From Symsagittifera roscoffensis (lineage: Eukaryota > Xenacoelomorpha > Acoela > Convolutidae): a DNA stretch of 64,000 bases. Every line of letters begins with the position of its first letter. Position 1 is the first letter of the stretch. Below the pieces are notes generated by a model that made no database searches, had not been told where the DNA came from, and was given only the letters and a program-made list of their open reading frames with translations. This document shows, piece after piece, positions 35,051 through 46,330 of this stretch. The stretch spans positions 49,023,618 to 49,087,617 of the forward strand of contig NC_087067.1 in NCBI RefSeq assembly GCF_963678635.1, written 5' to 3'. Made by a program: the position numbers and the translations under genes.

Positions 35051-37642
35051 TCAAAAATTCGTCCAAAAGGCGGTTTTTTAGCGTTTGTGTCCTATGTCTC
35101 AATTTCTTCTGTCTCTCCTGCCGGTTTTAATAATTTTTTGATCATAACGTTTTCGGTGTGGTGGGTCCTACCCCCACTTCCCGGACAAAAGTATCAATCG
35201 ACATCCCCGTCGATTGACCAGGATCGAGCAGATCGAGATTGGATTCTGGAATACGTAAGTGACCATCTGGAGCGACCCAGTTTCACTCAGTGTTGTCGCT
35301 TCTGATTCATTTGTTGCTAGTCTGGTCGACATCTTAAATCGTCAAGATTGTCTCTTTCGCATCTGCAGGTCAATCATGGAGCCATTCCAGTACTCGCAAG
35401 TTCGTCATTTTTGTCCGCGCATTTGTTCCATCTCAGGCTCGAACTCCAATTCCGATTCAGAGAGATCGTCGATCCAGTCTTGTTCTGTGTCATTGACCAG
35501 CTCGATCTCATGTGGCACCACTGTTTCGTCCAGGCGCACTATCGAGTCCATTATATCGCTCAAAAGTATTCTGTCTATGACAAAATCCTCGCCATATGGG
35601 TTGTATTTCTCCTTGTTCTTTCCTCTCTAGCCCTGGCGAGTTCATGGTGAGGGGAAGTCAGGCTGTACTCCTTAATCAACTTCAATTTGCTCTGAGCAGA
35701 CCCAGTCTTCTTCGGCATGTGGAAGGGTCTCGTCGTCAACCTCCACTCGCTCGGTTAAACCCACTCGCTCGGTTGCAGATCGCAATTATCTATCACCTCC
35801 GTCCCGTCATTTTTGTCGCGCGTGCCTCTTTCATTCACCTCGCAGGCAGTTTCCACTATCAAATAGTCCTCATCATGCATGTCGGCTGGGATACACCAGT
35901 CCTCCGATGAGGCATTGTGGGTCTTAATGTTCTCGTAGTGAGCTGCCCGTCCGGTACTCAACCGATAAAAACGACCTCCTTGATGTACTTTAGTTATTTG
36001 AAATGGACTGCTCCATTTTTTCAGCAACTTTTTGGTTCCCTTTGGTAGAACTCTCTTTTGGAATACACAGACATAATCTCCGACTGAATGGGCTTTCGCA
36101 CCCACAGTCCTCTTCTCAAATCTTCTTTTTTGTCTAATTTGAGCCTGTTGCGTGTTCCTGTGATCCTCTTGCAAAGATCCTTAAGTTCCTGCTGCCTCCT
36201 GACCACATCACGCACGTACGTTTGTGGTGCTGTTTTCTTTCCTTCGCACTCAGGGTAGAAGAACGTTAATGGAAGGGCTTTCTCGTGACCGGTTAACAAC
36301 ATATGTGGGCTTATTCCCGTGGTAGAGGGTTTGGTGCTGTTATAAGGACCCACTACTTGCGGCAAGTGCCTATCCAGTCATCGATGTACCGTGAGCAAAA
36401 AACCCTCAACATGAACACTAGTGTGCGGTTCTGTCTTTCAACCAAGCCATTCGTTTGTGGTCGATAGGTGGTCGAGTGGGCCTGTGCCAGCTACGACCTC
36501 TTCATTAACTATTTTTTGAGATCACCGACGAATGCTTCGCCATTGTCTAAATGAAATGTGATTGGGCCGCCGTGTCTCGCTATCCATACATTTATCAGGT
36601 GTTCACACGTTTCCTCCGCTGATGCTGTCATACCGGGAGCTGCTTCTGCGTACTTTGCGAAATGATTAATCATTACCAGCACTTGATTGTAGCCGGTTTC
36701 ACTCATGCACATTTTCTGACGATCAATTTGCACAACCTCATTAAATCCTGATTGAACTCTATTGACAGAAAATTAAAACTCTATTGACTGAAGAGGAAAA
36801 CTCAGCTTCCTGGGCTCCTTTGCCTGCTGACATGACAAGCATGCAGAGATCCACTTCTCACAGGTCTTTTTCAATCCTGGCCACTCAAATCGCTTCTGTA
36901 TCTGGTTATACACTTTGACCACGCCTTGATGGCCCATCTGATTATGTGAACGAAAGAGCCTTTCAGTTGGGTACAACTGTGGTACCACTATCGAAATATA
37001 TTTGTAAAGTACTTTTTTCTCTGCCTTGCATTTGCATGCCACGATCCCGTCTTTATTCAAGTATAATAAGTCCTTTCACTTTAAATAAAATTGCTTTAGG
37101 ATCTTATTGCTGTCTTCTTTCAAATCACCTTTGTCAGGCTCCGTTTTTGATCCATCTCTTTAGATTACTGTCATTCTCTCATTTCCTTGAGCCCTTAAAA
37201 GATCCGACTGTCTGTACCTGGCTTTCAGATATGTCTCCATCACGTCTAGTTGTCCGCTAGCTATCTCCGGTGCATGGGCATCGTCCATCAACTCATCATA
37301 TCTTTTTCAAAGGTGTCACTTCTTGCACTGCTGGTTCCAGGTTGGTACGGACGGCCGTAGCATGCGGAAAAATCTAGTCAGACGTTTCGACACTGCTATC
37401 AATTCGAGCTCATCTGCGGCATTATCAACTGCCGTACCCTCCTCACTATGACCTTCACTTGCCGTTTCACAAGCAAAAACGATGCTACCAATCGAGGATT
37501 GGCTACGCCGTGATTTAAACCTCCGCGTGCTTCCTGTGCTCAGACTGGGAAGGTTAGTTGTTTCTCCTAGTGAGTCTCTACGCTGCATGTTTCGTGATAA
37601 TAAAAAAAGTGTTGTATTTTGAAGACAATACACAAGTACCAA
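35050..37642 (-). pseudogene. Ty3-type pol C-terminus: zinc-binding domain, integrase core, tail
   Basis: In minus-strand order there is first a linker (37642-37316). Next comes an H2C2 zinc-binding domain with HNQMGHQGVVKVYNQI and CLSCQQAK (about 36970-36800). The integrase core follows, with VLVMINHFAKYAE and ITFHLDNGEAFVG (36733-36509), then the late core YNSTKPSTTGISPHMLLTGH (about 36350-36290). The C-terminal region has KWSSPFQITKVHQGGRFYRL and an acidic tail (36174-35755) that continues to about 35400. These are standard parts of Ty3/mdg4-like pol polyproteins. No reverse-transcriptase or protease region was found upstream, so the copy is incomplete. Fossil. Confidence 0.8.
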
Positions 37643-38070
37643 AACAAAAATTTGAGAATATTTGCATAAGCTTGCTTACTCAACTCCTTCAATATCAAAA
37701 AAACCCTTCAATCTCTTAGAGATGCTATCAGTGACTCAGCTAAAGTTACACACATGGCCTGCCAAATGTTGAGTTATTAGTAACTCTACTCAGTTACCGG
37801 TATAACAGTATCAGAAAACTTTACAGGATATTATAACCAAAACACAAACCACAATTTATAATAAGATAAGAATAAATTAGATGACAACTATCTTTCGTTC
37901 AAAAACACTTTACGGCCAGAAACGTATCAGATCTCTGCTACGATAAAATTTTAAAAAAAAACTTCCTATAAAAGACCAGTGATGGAACAGATAAACAAAC
38001 CTTAGTCTTACAGAAAAAGACTTCCCTCGATCATAACACTCCAACGAACGAAGCACAGGACACTGTCTTC

Positions 38071-38364
38071 TCAAGTGAGTGTGTCTTGTTTAATACAATA
38101 ATTGAGGTCTTCTTCTTTTATATGTCCATCGATTGCCCGAGCTGTCCTATTACGTAGTTTAAGGCAACCTCTTGATCGAAAATATCTAGAGTCTAAGCAA
38201 AAGCTCCCCCACACCCGGACAGTTCCAACAGTAGGGAACCACTTTCTCTTTGCAGTGAGTGTGTCTTGTCTAATACACTCACCGAGGCCTTTTTTTATGT
38301 GTTCCCAGATTGCGCGAACCTTCCTATTAAGTAGCCCAAGGCAACCACACAACCAATATAACAA
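38071..38364 (-). repeat. 180-bp tandem duplication, possibly former coding (60-residue repeat)
   Basis: The phrase gtgagtgtgtcttgt starts at 38075 and again at 38255. On the minus strand an open frame of 97 codons holds two related copies of about 30 residues: CLGLLNRKVRAIWEHIKKG and CLKLRNRTARAIDGHIKEE, each ending IRQDTLT or IKQDTLT. Conserved residues across the two suggest either descent from a coding repeat or simply a moderate-age duplication. No domain is recognised. Confidence 0.5.
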
Positions 38365-38519
38365 TCAAAAAAAATTCTTTGGATACTTTGATGAACCCGA
38401 TTTAGAATCCAAAGCTGATCGCGAATCTCCGGGTCATCTGGGCCACTCTTTTCCTAATATGCACGTCTCGTGAGTAGTCGACCTTCTATTTAGACCTTAA
38501 AAGGATATCTAAGGATGTT

Positions 38520-38945
38520 TTAATTGTCCCGGAGGGTCCCACCAAGTTTTCACTAAGGAGGGTTGTTCAAGGGCTTACGTCACTACGGAGGGTTACTTCG
38601 GAGGGTTGTTAAGACACTTAGCTTACTCCGGAGGGTTACCTCGGAGAATACTTTCAACACACCTAAGATGCTTCGGAGGGTCCCCTAAATTCACTAAGGA
38701 GGGTCAATAAGAGGTTTACGTCACTCCGGGGGGTTGCTTCGGAGAGTTCCGTCAACTTTCAAAATTTTCTGAGTCTCGCCTCAAAGGGGTCTGCAGCTAT
38801 TGTTAAAAAAGTCCAAACGCCCTAAACTTACTCTGGGGGTTTTTTGACCTGTCTCGGTGGGTTCCGAGAAAAATTTCCACTAAGGATGTTTGTTAGAGGG
38901 CTTAACTGACTCCGAAGGGTTGCTTCGGAGGGTTCCCCAAAAATC
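38520..38945. repeat. Array of ggagggt motifs with a higher-order unit
   Basis: About a dozen cggagggtt/ggagggtc motifs occur. A longer unit of about 65-70 bp (cactaaggagggt, then a cttacgtcact-like phrase, then cttcggagggtt) recurs around 38550, 38690 and 38877. Isolated ggagggtt motifs also appear near 39490 and 40585. Confidence 0.6.
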
Positions 38946-40227
38946 ACAAAACAAGTTTTTTCACCACTCTAAAGCCTTTGATTGCGGTCTAGCTTGCCTA
39001 AAACAAGGTGGGTTGACTCGGTCAGCCTACCTAGTAGGATAAAAACGTGGTTTTATAAAATTTCTGCTGCTCGAGGGTTCCCTAAAAGTTGGACCCTCCA
39101 AACTAGCAAATTCTAAAAGAGTTTTTTTCTGATGTTATCAACCTAAAAACGGTTGCGGTTCAGAAAATTGGTTAAAAACGTCGAATTATGCTACCAAAGT
39201 AATTCCGATTTGTTTGTTAGTCTTTGAGAAATCAACAAAAACGCGTTTGCCAAATGGGACTTTTTTCACTATCTGTATATGTTCTCAGAGACTTTTCCCG
39301 CAATTCTTGCTGAAAGTGTTTGAAAATGCTTGAAACGAGCGTAGTAGCCCTGAGAAGCACTGAAATATGGCAAAAATTAGACCAAAAATGGTTTGGAAAC
39401 AAAAACTTTGTCAAAAACCATCAAATTCGAACCCTCCGATTCCTACCATTTCCGATCTGCAAGTCTCTAAGCTCTATCCACAGAGCAATTCGGAGGGTTA
39501 CTCAAAATTGTTCTAGCAATCTAGCACGTTATGCTAGCAGGCTCCTAACATAAAAATTGTTATCACTCCAACTCTTAAAACTCAAAAACTCCATACTCAA
39601 AACATATTGACGAATTCGGAAAATTACAAAAAATTTTGATCGAAAAAGTTTTATTTTCGCTATTTTCTACTAAATCTGATTCCGCGCGACTTCTTTAATT
39701 AGGGAGCTCAAAATACGCAGTAGTTTTTTGGTAGTCCAAAAAACTCCGATATTCCAAATTTCTGGGTTAACAGTTTGGTCAAAAATTATTATTTTTTCGA
39801 CAAAATTGGGGTGTTTCTCGGGTCTAAATGGGAAATAAGTAATTTATAATTTATAGTAAAGGTAATAACCTATTAGTAGTCGTTAATCAATATTATTAGA
39901 CCCTCTCTTGCACCAAGATGTCCGAATTAAGACCCCCAACTCGGAAACTTGCAATCGATGGAGGGTGCAATCGGACCGCGCCAATTGTGCCCCGCACAGT
40001 TTAAATTTTAATTAAATAGTATCCAAACGATACTAAAATTGTATCAACGACACAAAAAGGCGTTGTGTGTTGCCCTTGTCGCCTCTTGTTCGGTCTGAAA
40101 CACGTCTGTCAGTTTGCCACTCTACCCTCCTGTCACCGCAAAATTATCATTAACGTGCTTAAAAAATCAAACAACACTCAAGGGAGGATACCTTACCCAC
40201 CACCAAAACACTCGATCTTACGATCAA
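38946..40227. other. Gene-free stretch before the second gap
   Basis: No gene or classified element is recognised. Scattered ggagggtt motifs occur. Confidence 0.4.
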
Positions 40228-40427
40228 NNNNNNNNNNNNNNNNNNNNNNNNNNNNNNNNNNNNNNNNNNNNNNNNNNNNNNNNNNNNNNNNNNNNNNNNN
40301 NNNNNNNNNNNNNNNNNNNNNNNNNNNNNNNNNNNNNNNNNNNNNNNNNNNNNNNNNNNNNNNNNNNNNNNNNNNNNNNNNNNNNNNNNNNNNNNNNNNN
40401 NNNNNNNNNNNNNNNNNNNNNNNNNNN
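40228..40427. other. Assembly gap (200 N)
   Basis: Exactly 200 N, which is likely a placeholder. It lies directly beside copy 2 of the dispersed repeat, as expected for a repeat-caused gap. Confidence 0.99.
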
Positions 40428-40429
40428 GA

Positions 40430-40634
40430 TTGTCTGTTTTCTACTGGTTTTCTGCCAAATATGGCCATTCTCCATTTCTCAGAAATGTTCCATCGCAATT
40501 CGAGTTTTTAAAAAGCTAAATTCTAGAACATTCCGACCCTCCTTTTCATAACGAGTTCGCCAATAACGTGACTTAAGTTCCTTTGCTCGTCGGAGGGTTC
40601 GGCTGTGTCAATCCGGCGGAATGGCACAAGTTGA
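40430..40634. repeat. Dispersed repeat, copy 2
   Basis: Same orientation as copy 1 at 26675-26872, but with a short extra stretch (about 15-20 bp, tagaacattccgacc) in its middle. Similarity ends after atggcaca. Confidence 0.55.
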
Positions 40635-42090
40635 GCGCTTAGCATGGGTTAGGTTGATTGGGGAGCCGTTGGCACATGAAGTCGGATTGCTGACGGCTTC
40701 TTGTCTAAAACACATTTAAATTTCGTCTGCCTGAGTTCCAAATTGTTCAAATTGAATTTATAATTATTCCATGTAAGCGCACAGCACTTTCAATGCTTAT
40801 TCTTGTGATTAAAACCTTAGAGAAATAGGAACAAACTTTGTTTGCATTGAGTCTTTCTATGATCTTTTTGCAGCGCTCTAAATTTTCTATTTGTCTTTTT
40901 TGTGTTTAATGATGTTTTGTTTTCTGGTTGTTATTGGGCTGTTATTGGTTATAACGTTTCCTCACAAGTGGGAAAAATGTATGGGCAACTTTGAGTAAGT
41001 TTTTTTACCTTTGAAATAGTGGCAGTGAAAACATTTTCTTCGCTGCTGGCTGCTCTTCGATGATCTGAGCTAAGTTTTTGGTGACTATATTTTTTGGACA
41101 GAATTGTTGATCTCGTCAGAATTGTTTTTGAACGGCTCTAGCATCACAAAAAAAGACTTTCGCTTTGAAATTTTTTCATTTTTCGATATTTGCTTAGAAG
41201 ATGGTAATGCTAGTCGAGTTTGATTCAGAAATTTCTCTCATTTCTTTAAATTCCAATAAAAAACTAAACACTCTCGCTGCTTTTTTTAGATTTTACTAGA
41301 ACATTAAACTAAACAACTGGCTTCTCCAAGTTTTTAAATCTAACAGAATGATCAACAAACACGAGAAGTGTCGAACACATGATTCATTCAAAATATTCAT
41401 GCATCTAATATGCATTCAATTTTTAGAAAAACCATTAGATTGGAATTCTAATGCTACGCTAGAATGTCAATTTGTAAATAAATTTTTATACCCTAACAAA
41501 AAAATTATAATTTGAAGCTACAGTGTCGCGTCCTTTTTTCTATTTTTATCGCGTGGCTTTTTCTTCCTGATATGCAGAACTTTAATATTTTGACTTAAAA
41601 CTTCAATATTGCGAGTGGCCTGGTCAATTACCTCTGGTCTTATACCATTTCTACACTGTTTTAGATGTTTTCCGCATGAGAATCCATTTTATTCGTCAAA
41701 TGCGCTGCTGCTCGATTTTCAGTGGTACTTTTGTTTATAACCGCTTGTTCGTTATGGAGATGTTTTAAGCTTTGTAACTTTTTCATAAAGTTTTTAAAAA
41801 ACCAACAAAAAAAATAATTCCGCAAATGTTCGAATACGCATATTGATAGAGTTTTGGGAGTCGTTTCCAGCATGCCTCTTCCATGTTAATAAATGGAACA
41901 AAATGATAAGTAAAGATGCCCTATGAAATAACATAAGTGCGTTCAAATAGTCATGCATAGCATGAACTTCTACGCAGAGCTTAGTTCAGTGTCGAAAAAA
42001 TTTATGCACTATTGTATGAATGCGATTGTTTCCACGTCAAATAAAAACATTGACAATATGGGGGGTCTGGTAGTTTTTATTAGAAAACTA
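40635..42090. other. Gene-free AT-rich stretch
   Basis: Nothing recognisable on either strand. A few open stretches of 60-70 codons look like chance. Confidence 0.4.
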
Positions 42091-42094
42091 CGGA

Positions 42095-42230
42095 GGTTTT
42101 TAAATAACTTTGGAACAGTAAGCGCATTTCTGACTTGGCCGCAATAGTAGTAGGCCCATTTCGTAAGGGCTTGACCGCAGGTTTTTAAATAACTTTGGAA
42201 CACTAAGCCCATTTCTGACTTGGCCGCATA
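42095..42230. repeat. 85-bp tandem duplication
   Basis: Two units start at about 42095 and 42180, each reading ggtttttaaataactttgga and ending near tctgacttggccgca. They differ at a handful of bases. Confidence 0.75.
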
Positions 42231-42248
42231 AAGAAATCAGAGATCCCT

Positions 42249-42503
42249 TTGCCACCCTCATCAGCGAGGTTTGATTTGATGTTGAAATCGAGCCGAAACT
42301 TCAGTCGTTGCAAGGCGAGAGCTTCAGTCGTTGAAAAAAGGCAGGGAAGCTACTCAGAAACAATGAACTTTATAAGAACTAAAATATGCTTCGCGCTGCT
42401 CAGGAGTGCTATCCTTTGTATACGGGGGTGCATATCACTGCGTAAGACGCGATTTATAGACAATTCAATTAGTGCTGTTGTAGAGGAGGGACGGTTGAAG
42501 TAA
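42249..42503 (+). pseudogene. C-terminal remnant of the same RT family as 42.7-45.4 kb
   Basis: This 84-codon stretch contains YSETMNFIRTKICFALLRSA followed by ILCIRG. It parallels YADTMNYIRKKLSFTILKTA followed by LIALRG at the very end of the downstream element (about 45200-45285). It therefore looks like the 3' end of another copy of that element, in the same orientation and only about 200 bp before the next copy starts. It may come from tandem insertion or from a duplicated, deleted copy. Confidence 0.65.
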
Positions 42504-42714
42504 ATGCCTTTACTGACAATGCATTAAATGCTGACTTGACTTAATTCCTGCAATATTGTTTATTGATGTATTTATATAATGCTGGTATTGGCCCTATCCA
42601 GCTTGTGCATGCCCGTACCTAAACGGAAGGGCCTCTTTTATAATTTACTATTTTTTTAAAAGTAAAAGAAATGCCGCCAAAGTTCTCATTGAGGAACTCG
42701 CAAAACTGCTTGAC

Positions 42715-44394
42715 ATGTTCAATGAAAAAAAATCGATGCAAGGTTTTTCAATAAAAGCTTTCCATTTGCTGATAGCTTTCGTCTTGCAGAAACCTTCCAA
42801 AGAATCTAAAGCGAAAGATCATTTGAAGTATCTAGAGAAGCGTTTAGCACGGTGGAGAGACGGTGACATTGATTTGTTGTACAAAGAGTGCCGCGCAATA
42901 CAATGCGAGCTATCAAAAACCTTTAGAAAGAGTGACAACAAAATGAAAAGTTTCTGCAATTTGGTTCTCCAAGGGAGACTGAGCGCTGCCGTGAAAGTCT
43001 TATCACAAACGGATGCTACTGGAGTGCTACCTCCCACAGAGCACGTGAGAGCACAGATGGCCTTGTTACAGCCGATTGGTCAAGATGTAAACCGGGAAGA
43101 ATTGCTACAAGGTATTCCTCCCGAAGTCCATCCCGTGATCTTTGAGAATCTAGGTGCGAAGAGGATCTACTCAGCGGCTCTTCGGACTCATGGATCCTCA
43201 GGTCCATCAGGTTTAGATGCGAACAATTTGAAGAAACTCTTATGTTCCAAGAAGCACAATAGAGCCTCAGAACGTCTTTGTGAGTCCTTAGCCGCTCTAG
43301 GAAGGAGAATATGCACCAAGTTTCTTGATCCAAAGTCACTAGAATCATATATAGCATGCAGAGCAATTGCACGGAATAAAAATGAAGGCAAAGGCGGCAT
43401 AAGGCCAATAGGCATTGGAGAGATAATCAGAAGAGTTCTCGGGAAAGCGATAGCTCAAATTTTTGGTGCCGATATTTGCCATGCAGCAGGATCACAGCAA
43501 ACCTGCGCAGGTCAAGAAGGTGGCGTTGAAGCAGCAATTCATGCAGCCAGGGAAATATTCCAGATGGAGTCCACAGAAGCCGTTCTATTAATTGATGCTG
43601 AGAATGCTTTTAACAGACTGAATCGTCAAACCGCCCTTCTTAACATAGGGCATATATGCCCAAAAATCAGCACTTATCTTATCAATACTTATCGGTTGCC
43701 AACCAGACTCATTCCAGGCGAAGGAGTAGAAATTTTATCACAGGAAGGCACCACTCAAGGAGATAATTTAGCGATGGCGTTTTATGCGCTGAGCTTGAAA
43801 AAACTCCTTGTCAGTCTGAACAAAATTGGGTGTCATCAAGAGTGGTTCGCTGACGACGCCGGAGGCCTTGGGAAGCTAGTTCAACTCCGTGAGTGGTTTG
43901 ATCTTTTGACCAGTATCGGCGCCCAGCTTGGGTATTTTTCGAAACCGTCGAAATGTTGGTTAGTAATAAAAAGCGAGGGTCTCCGAGAGCAAGCCAAGCA
44001 GGTCTTTGAGAACACGAATATCAACATCACAAGCGAAGGACGTCCATACTTGGGAGCGGCAATTGGCAGCCAGAACTTCACAAACGACTATCTACGAGAC
44101 AAAGTTGAAGAATGGTCGAATGAGTTGTCTTCGCTGGAAGCAGCGGCCAAAACGGAGCCCCATCTTGCTTATATTGCTCTCGTCAAGGTGATCCAGAGTC
44201 GGTGGAATTTTATAATGAAGACTATTCCTGGTTATGAACGGCACATGCAGCCACTTGAAGCCAAACTCAGGAACGTTATTTCTCTTTTAGTCGACAGAAC
44301 TCTCAGTGATCTAGAACGGGACATCATAGCATTGTCATGCTCAGCTGGTGGTTTAGGTCTGATAAATCCAACAGAATGTGCGTCTCGCTTCTAG
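42715..44394 (+). pseudogene. Reverse transcriptase of unassigned non-LTR-type element
   Basis: This is the longest open frame in the window, 559 codons. The coding-like reading extends upstream of the first ATG to about 42660 (AAKVLIEELAKLLD), so the true start is unclear and the frame is probably 5'-truncated. RT motifs appear in order: a GPSGLDAN block (163-170), GGIRPIGIGEIIRR (227-240), motif A LLIDAENAFN (291-300), motif B SQEGTTQGDNLAMAF (342-356), motif C EWFADDAGG (376-384), and a later GRPYLGAAIG thumb-side block (442-451). The catalytic Asp pair in FADD is present. The product would copy the element RNA into DNA. The frame ends by a stop just before the C-terminal domain, which continues downstream in another frame. 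Confidence 0.8.
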
Positions 44395-44533
44395 GAAAAT
44401 TCTGTCAAGCTGACAAACAAACTGAAAAACGCAAATAATTGCTAAACAAGATCTTATTGACTACACGAATAGAACTGGACGACCAGAAATTTCAGGATCG
44501 AACCGTAAACATGCTGAAGAAGCCCTCGAATTT

Positions 44534-45355
44534 GTGTCTTCCCGAAGCGAAAATGAAATGAAGCGCATGCTAGACCTGCTACAGCCAAAAGGAACATTCG
44601 CATGGCTGACTTGTCTGCCATCTAAGGAGCAGAATTTTTACATGAACAGATACGAGTTCCGGGATGCGCTATGTCTCCGATATGGATGGCACCTGAAAGG
44701 AATGGCTCAAACTTGTGAGTGTGGCGCAGCAAATGATATCGACCATGCGATGATTTTTAAGCTGGGTGGTTTCGTCATAATGCATCACAACGCTGTCCGC
44801 GACTTCGAAGCCGACTTTTTACGTAACGTGTGCAAGGATGTGAGCGTTGAGCCCGGTCTGATCCAATTGACGGGAAATGAAGAACTTGCTAGTGGAAGCG
44901 ATCTGGAAGACAATGCAAGACTGGATATTTCTTGTCGAGGTTTTTGGGCGCCGCTGCAGAAAATGTTTCTTAACGTCCGTTTCACACACCCGAACGCTCC
45001 AAGTAATAGGAACCGAAAACTGAAGCCACTCCTAAAGACTCATGAGAATCGGAAAAAAGTCGAATACAATGACCGCGTTCTGCAGGTAGAGCATGCCTCC
45101 TTTACCCCCTTGATTTTTGCGACCAACGGCGCCATGGGTGAGAAGGCAGAGCGGTATCATGCTATACTGGCGGAAAAAATGAGTGAGAAGCTGAACTGTA
45201 CGTATGCGGACACTATGAACTATATCCGGAAGAAGCTCTCCTTCACCATCCTGAAAACTGCCTTGATAGCCTTGAGAGGACACCGAAAGAAACAGCAATA
45301 CACGTCCTGTAGTACCCGAGACACCGACAAAAACATTTTGTGCCACAATCAATAA
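44534..45355 (+). pseudogene. C-terminal zinc and nuclease-like part of the same element
   Basis: This 273-codon stretch continues the protein about 140 bp after the RT frame stops. It shows FAWLTCLPSKEQ, then FRDALCLRYGW, a zinc-binding-like TCECGAANDIDHAM (about residues 58-71), a PD-(D/E)XK-like core with ARLDISCRGFW and FLNVRFTHPNAPSN (about residues 127-155), and the family's ending VEHASFTPLIFATNG with a terminal basic helix. The zinc motif plus restriction-like fold recalls the tail of some LINE proteins that nick target DNA, but this is inference. It needs the upstream RT frame to function and so is probably dead. Confidence 0.7.
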
Positions 45356-45360
45356 ACATT

Positions 45361-46330
45361 CCTCGTCGAATATCATTCCAGCATAAATTGTACACTTTCA
45401 GTATTTCTCTATAGTTTATACCGATGGTTAATTCAAAACCTTTTCCCACTTTAAAGTAAAAGGGTTTCAGAACTAGCGCACATCTGGCTTTTAGCCCTTC
45501 CAGGTTTCGAGTAATATAATTTTATCGTCTTTATGCAGCTATTCGTCAAGCAGTCACACTCAATTCGACACGTGCATTTGTTCATCTCTTCGTAATCAGT
45601 TATTTCTCTCCGAAAATTTTAAAATTGACTTCTTCATTTCTTTTTGCCGCAGATCAAGTTTCACTATATTTGCAAGTCTGTTAAAAAAAAACTTTTCAGG
45701 TAAGACTTTTTTCTTGATCTCTCTTGCTGCAACGAGATGAGTCTGTATAATATGGCATACCTAACAAACTGTTATCACATCTGCCCAGCAACAATTTTGA
45801 CAAAATCAGAAAACTGTTTATTGAGCTTTTAGGTTCAAAGCGAGCAGTAAAGTAAAGATAATGTGATTTGTTTTGAATCTTTCATTGTTTGGAAAAATCT
45901 ATTTAACTACTCGAGTCTACATTTTCCAACTCTGTCATTATTGGAAAATGTAGACAATGAAAGATTCAAAGATCCAATGCAATCTGCTGAATTGGAGCTG
46001 AAATCTCTGCGATTGGTAGTGGCACACAAAGAAAGGCTGTCTGAGCTGATTGGCAATATCAGGGGCAAACAACAGAGACCATAACAGACAAGCAGGAAGG
46101 CGAAAGCAAGACGTGAGCAGAAGCTGAAGGCAGAGGAAGTGTCTGCGCTTCAAAGACAGGGATGAGAAGAGTGTGATTTGTTTTGCGTTGTGCCTTGTGA
46201 GTTTCATTACTCGTGGCCTGCAAAGCAATGACCACAGTACTTTTGCCTGCTGTTTGGCTCAGACAAATTTAAAAAAAACTAACTGAGAAAAGTTCAAGTA
46301 TCTGTACATAGACTGAAGTGTCTGAGAAAA
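45361..46330. other. Interval before the Penelope-like element
   Basis: AT-rich with no host gene. An inverted repeat (45875-45967) lies at the start of a coding-like stretch (about 45938-46083) reading LKSLRLVVAHKERLSELIGN, which has coiled-coil character. That stretch may be the 5' part of the Penelope-like element. Confidence 0.4.
45875..45967. repeat. Interrupted inverted repeat
   Basis: gaatctttcattgt (45875-45888) and ctacattttccaa (45917-45929) are together the reverse complement of the contiguous stretch at 45941-45967 (ttggaaaatgtag, then acaatgaaagattc). The left arm carries a 28-nt interruption and the loop is 11 nt. Confidence 0.75.

Larger units (their letters stand above)
27549..37642 (-). 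mobile_element. Ty3-type LTR retroelement fossils (pol C-terminus and SGNH-bearing ORF region)
   Basis: Minus-strand coding remnants run almost continuously. The upstream block (37642 to about 35050) is the C-terminal part of a Ty3-type pol. The downstream block (34079 to about 27549) is a separate ORF region with two SGNH-hydrolase-like signatures. In a Ty3 element integrase ends pol, so a further 6.5-kb coding block after it suggests either two adjacent elements or a rearranged copy. No certain LTR pair was found. Candidates are the AT-rich interval at 34.1-34.6 kb and the repeats at 26.7 and 40.4 kb. Broken in many places; an old copy. Confidence 0.75.
42640..45360 (+). mobile_element. Non-LTR-type retroelement, family unassigned
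   Basis: A 2.7-kb segment codes for a reverse transcriptase (42715-44394) and, after a short interruption, a C-terminal part (44534-45355). The layout, with RT followed by a CxC...H zinc-binding motif and an Asp-rich nuclease-like tail, matches a family of repeated proteins common in marine invertebrates. I cannot name its clade. No LTRs or obvious terminal repeats flank it. The 5' end is probably missing. Confidence 0.7.
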
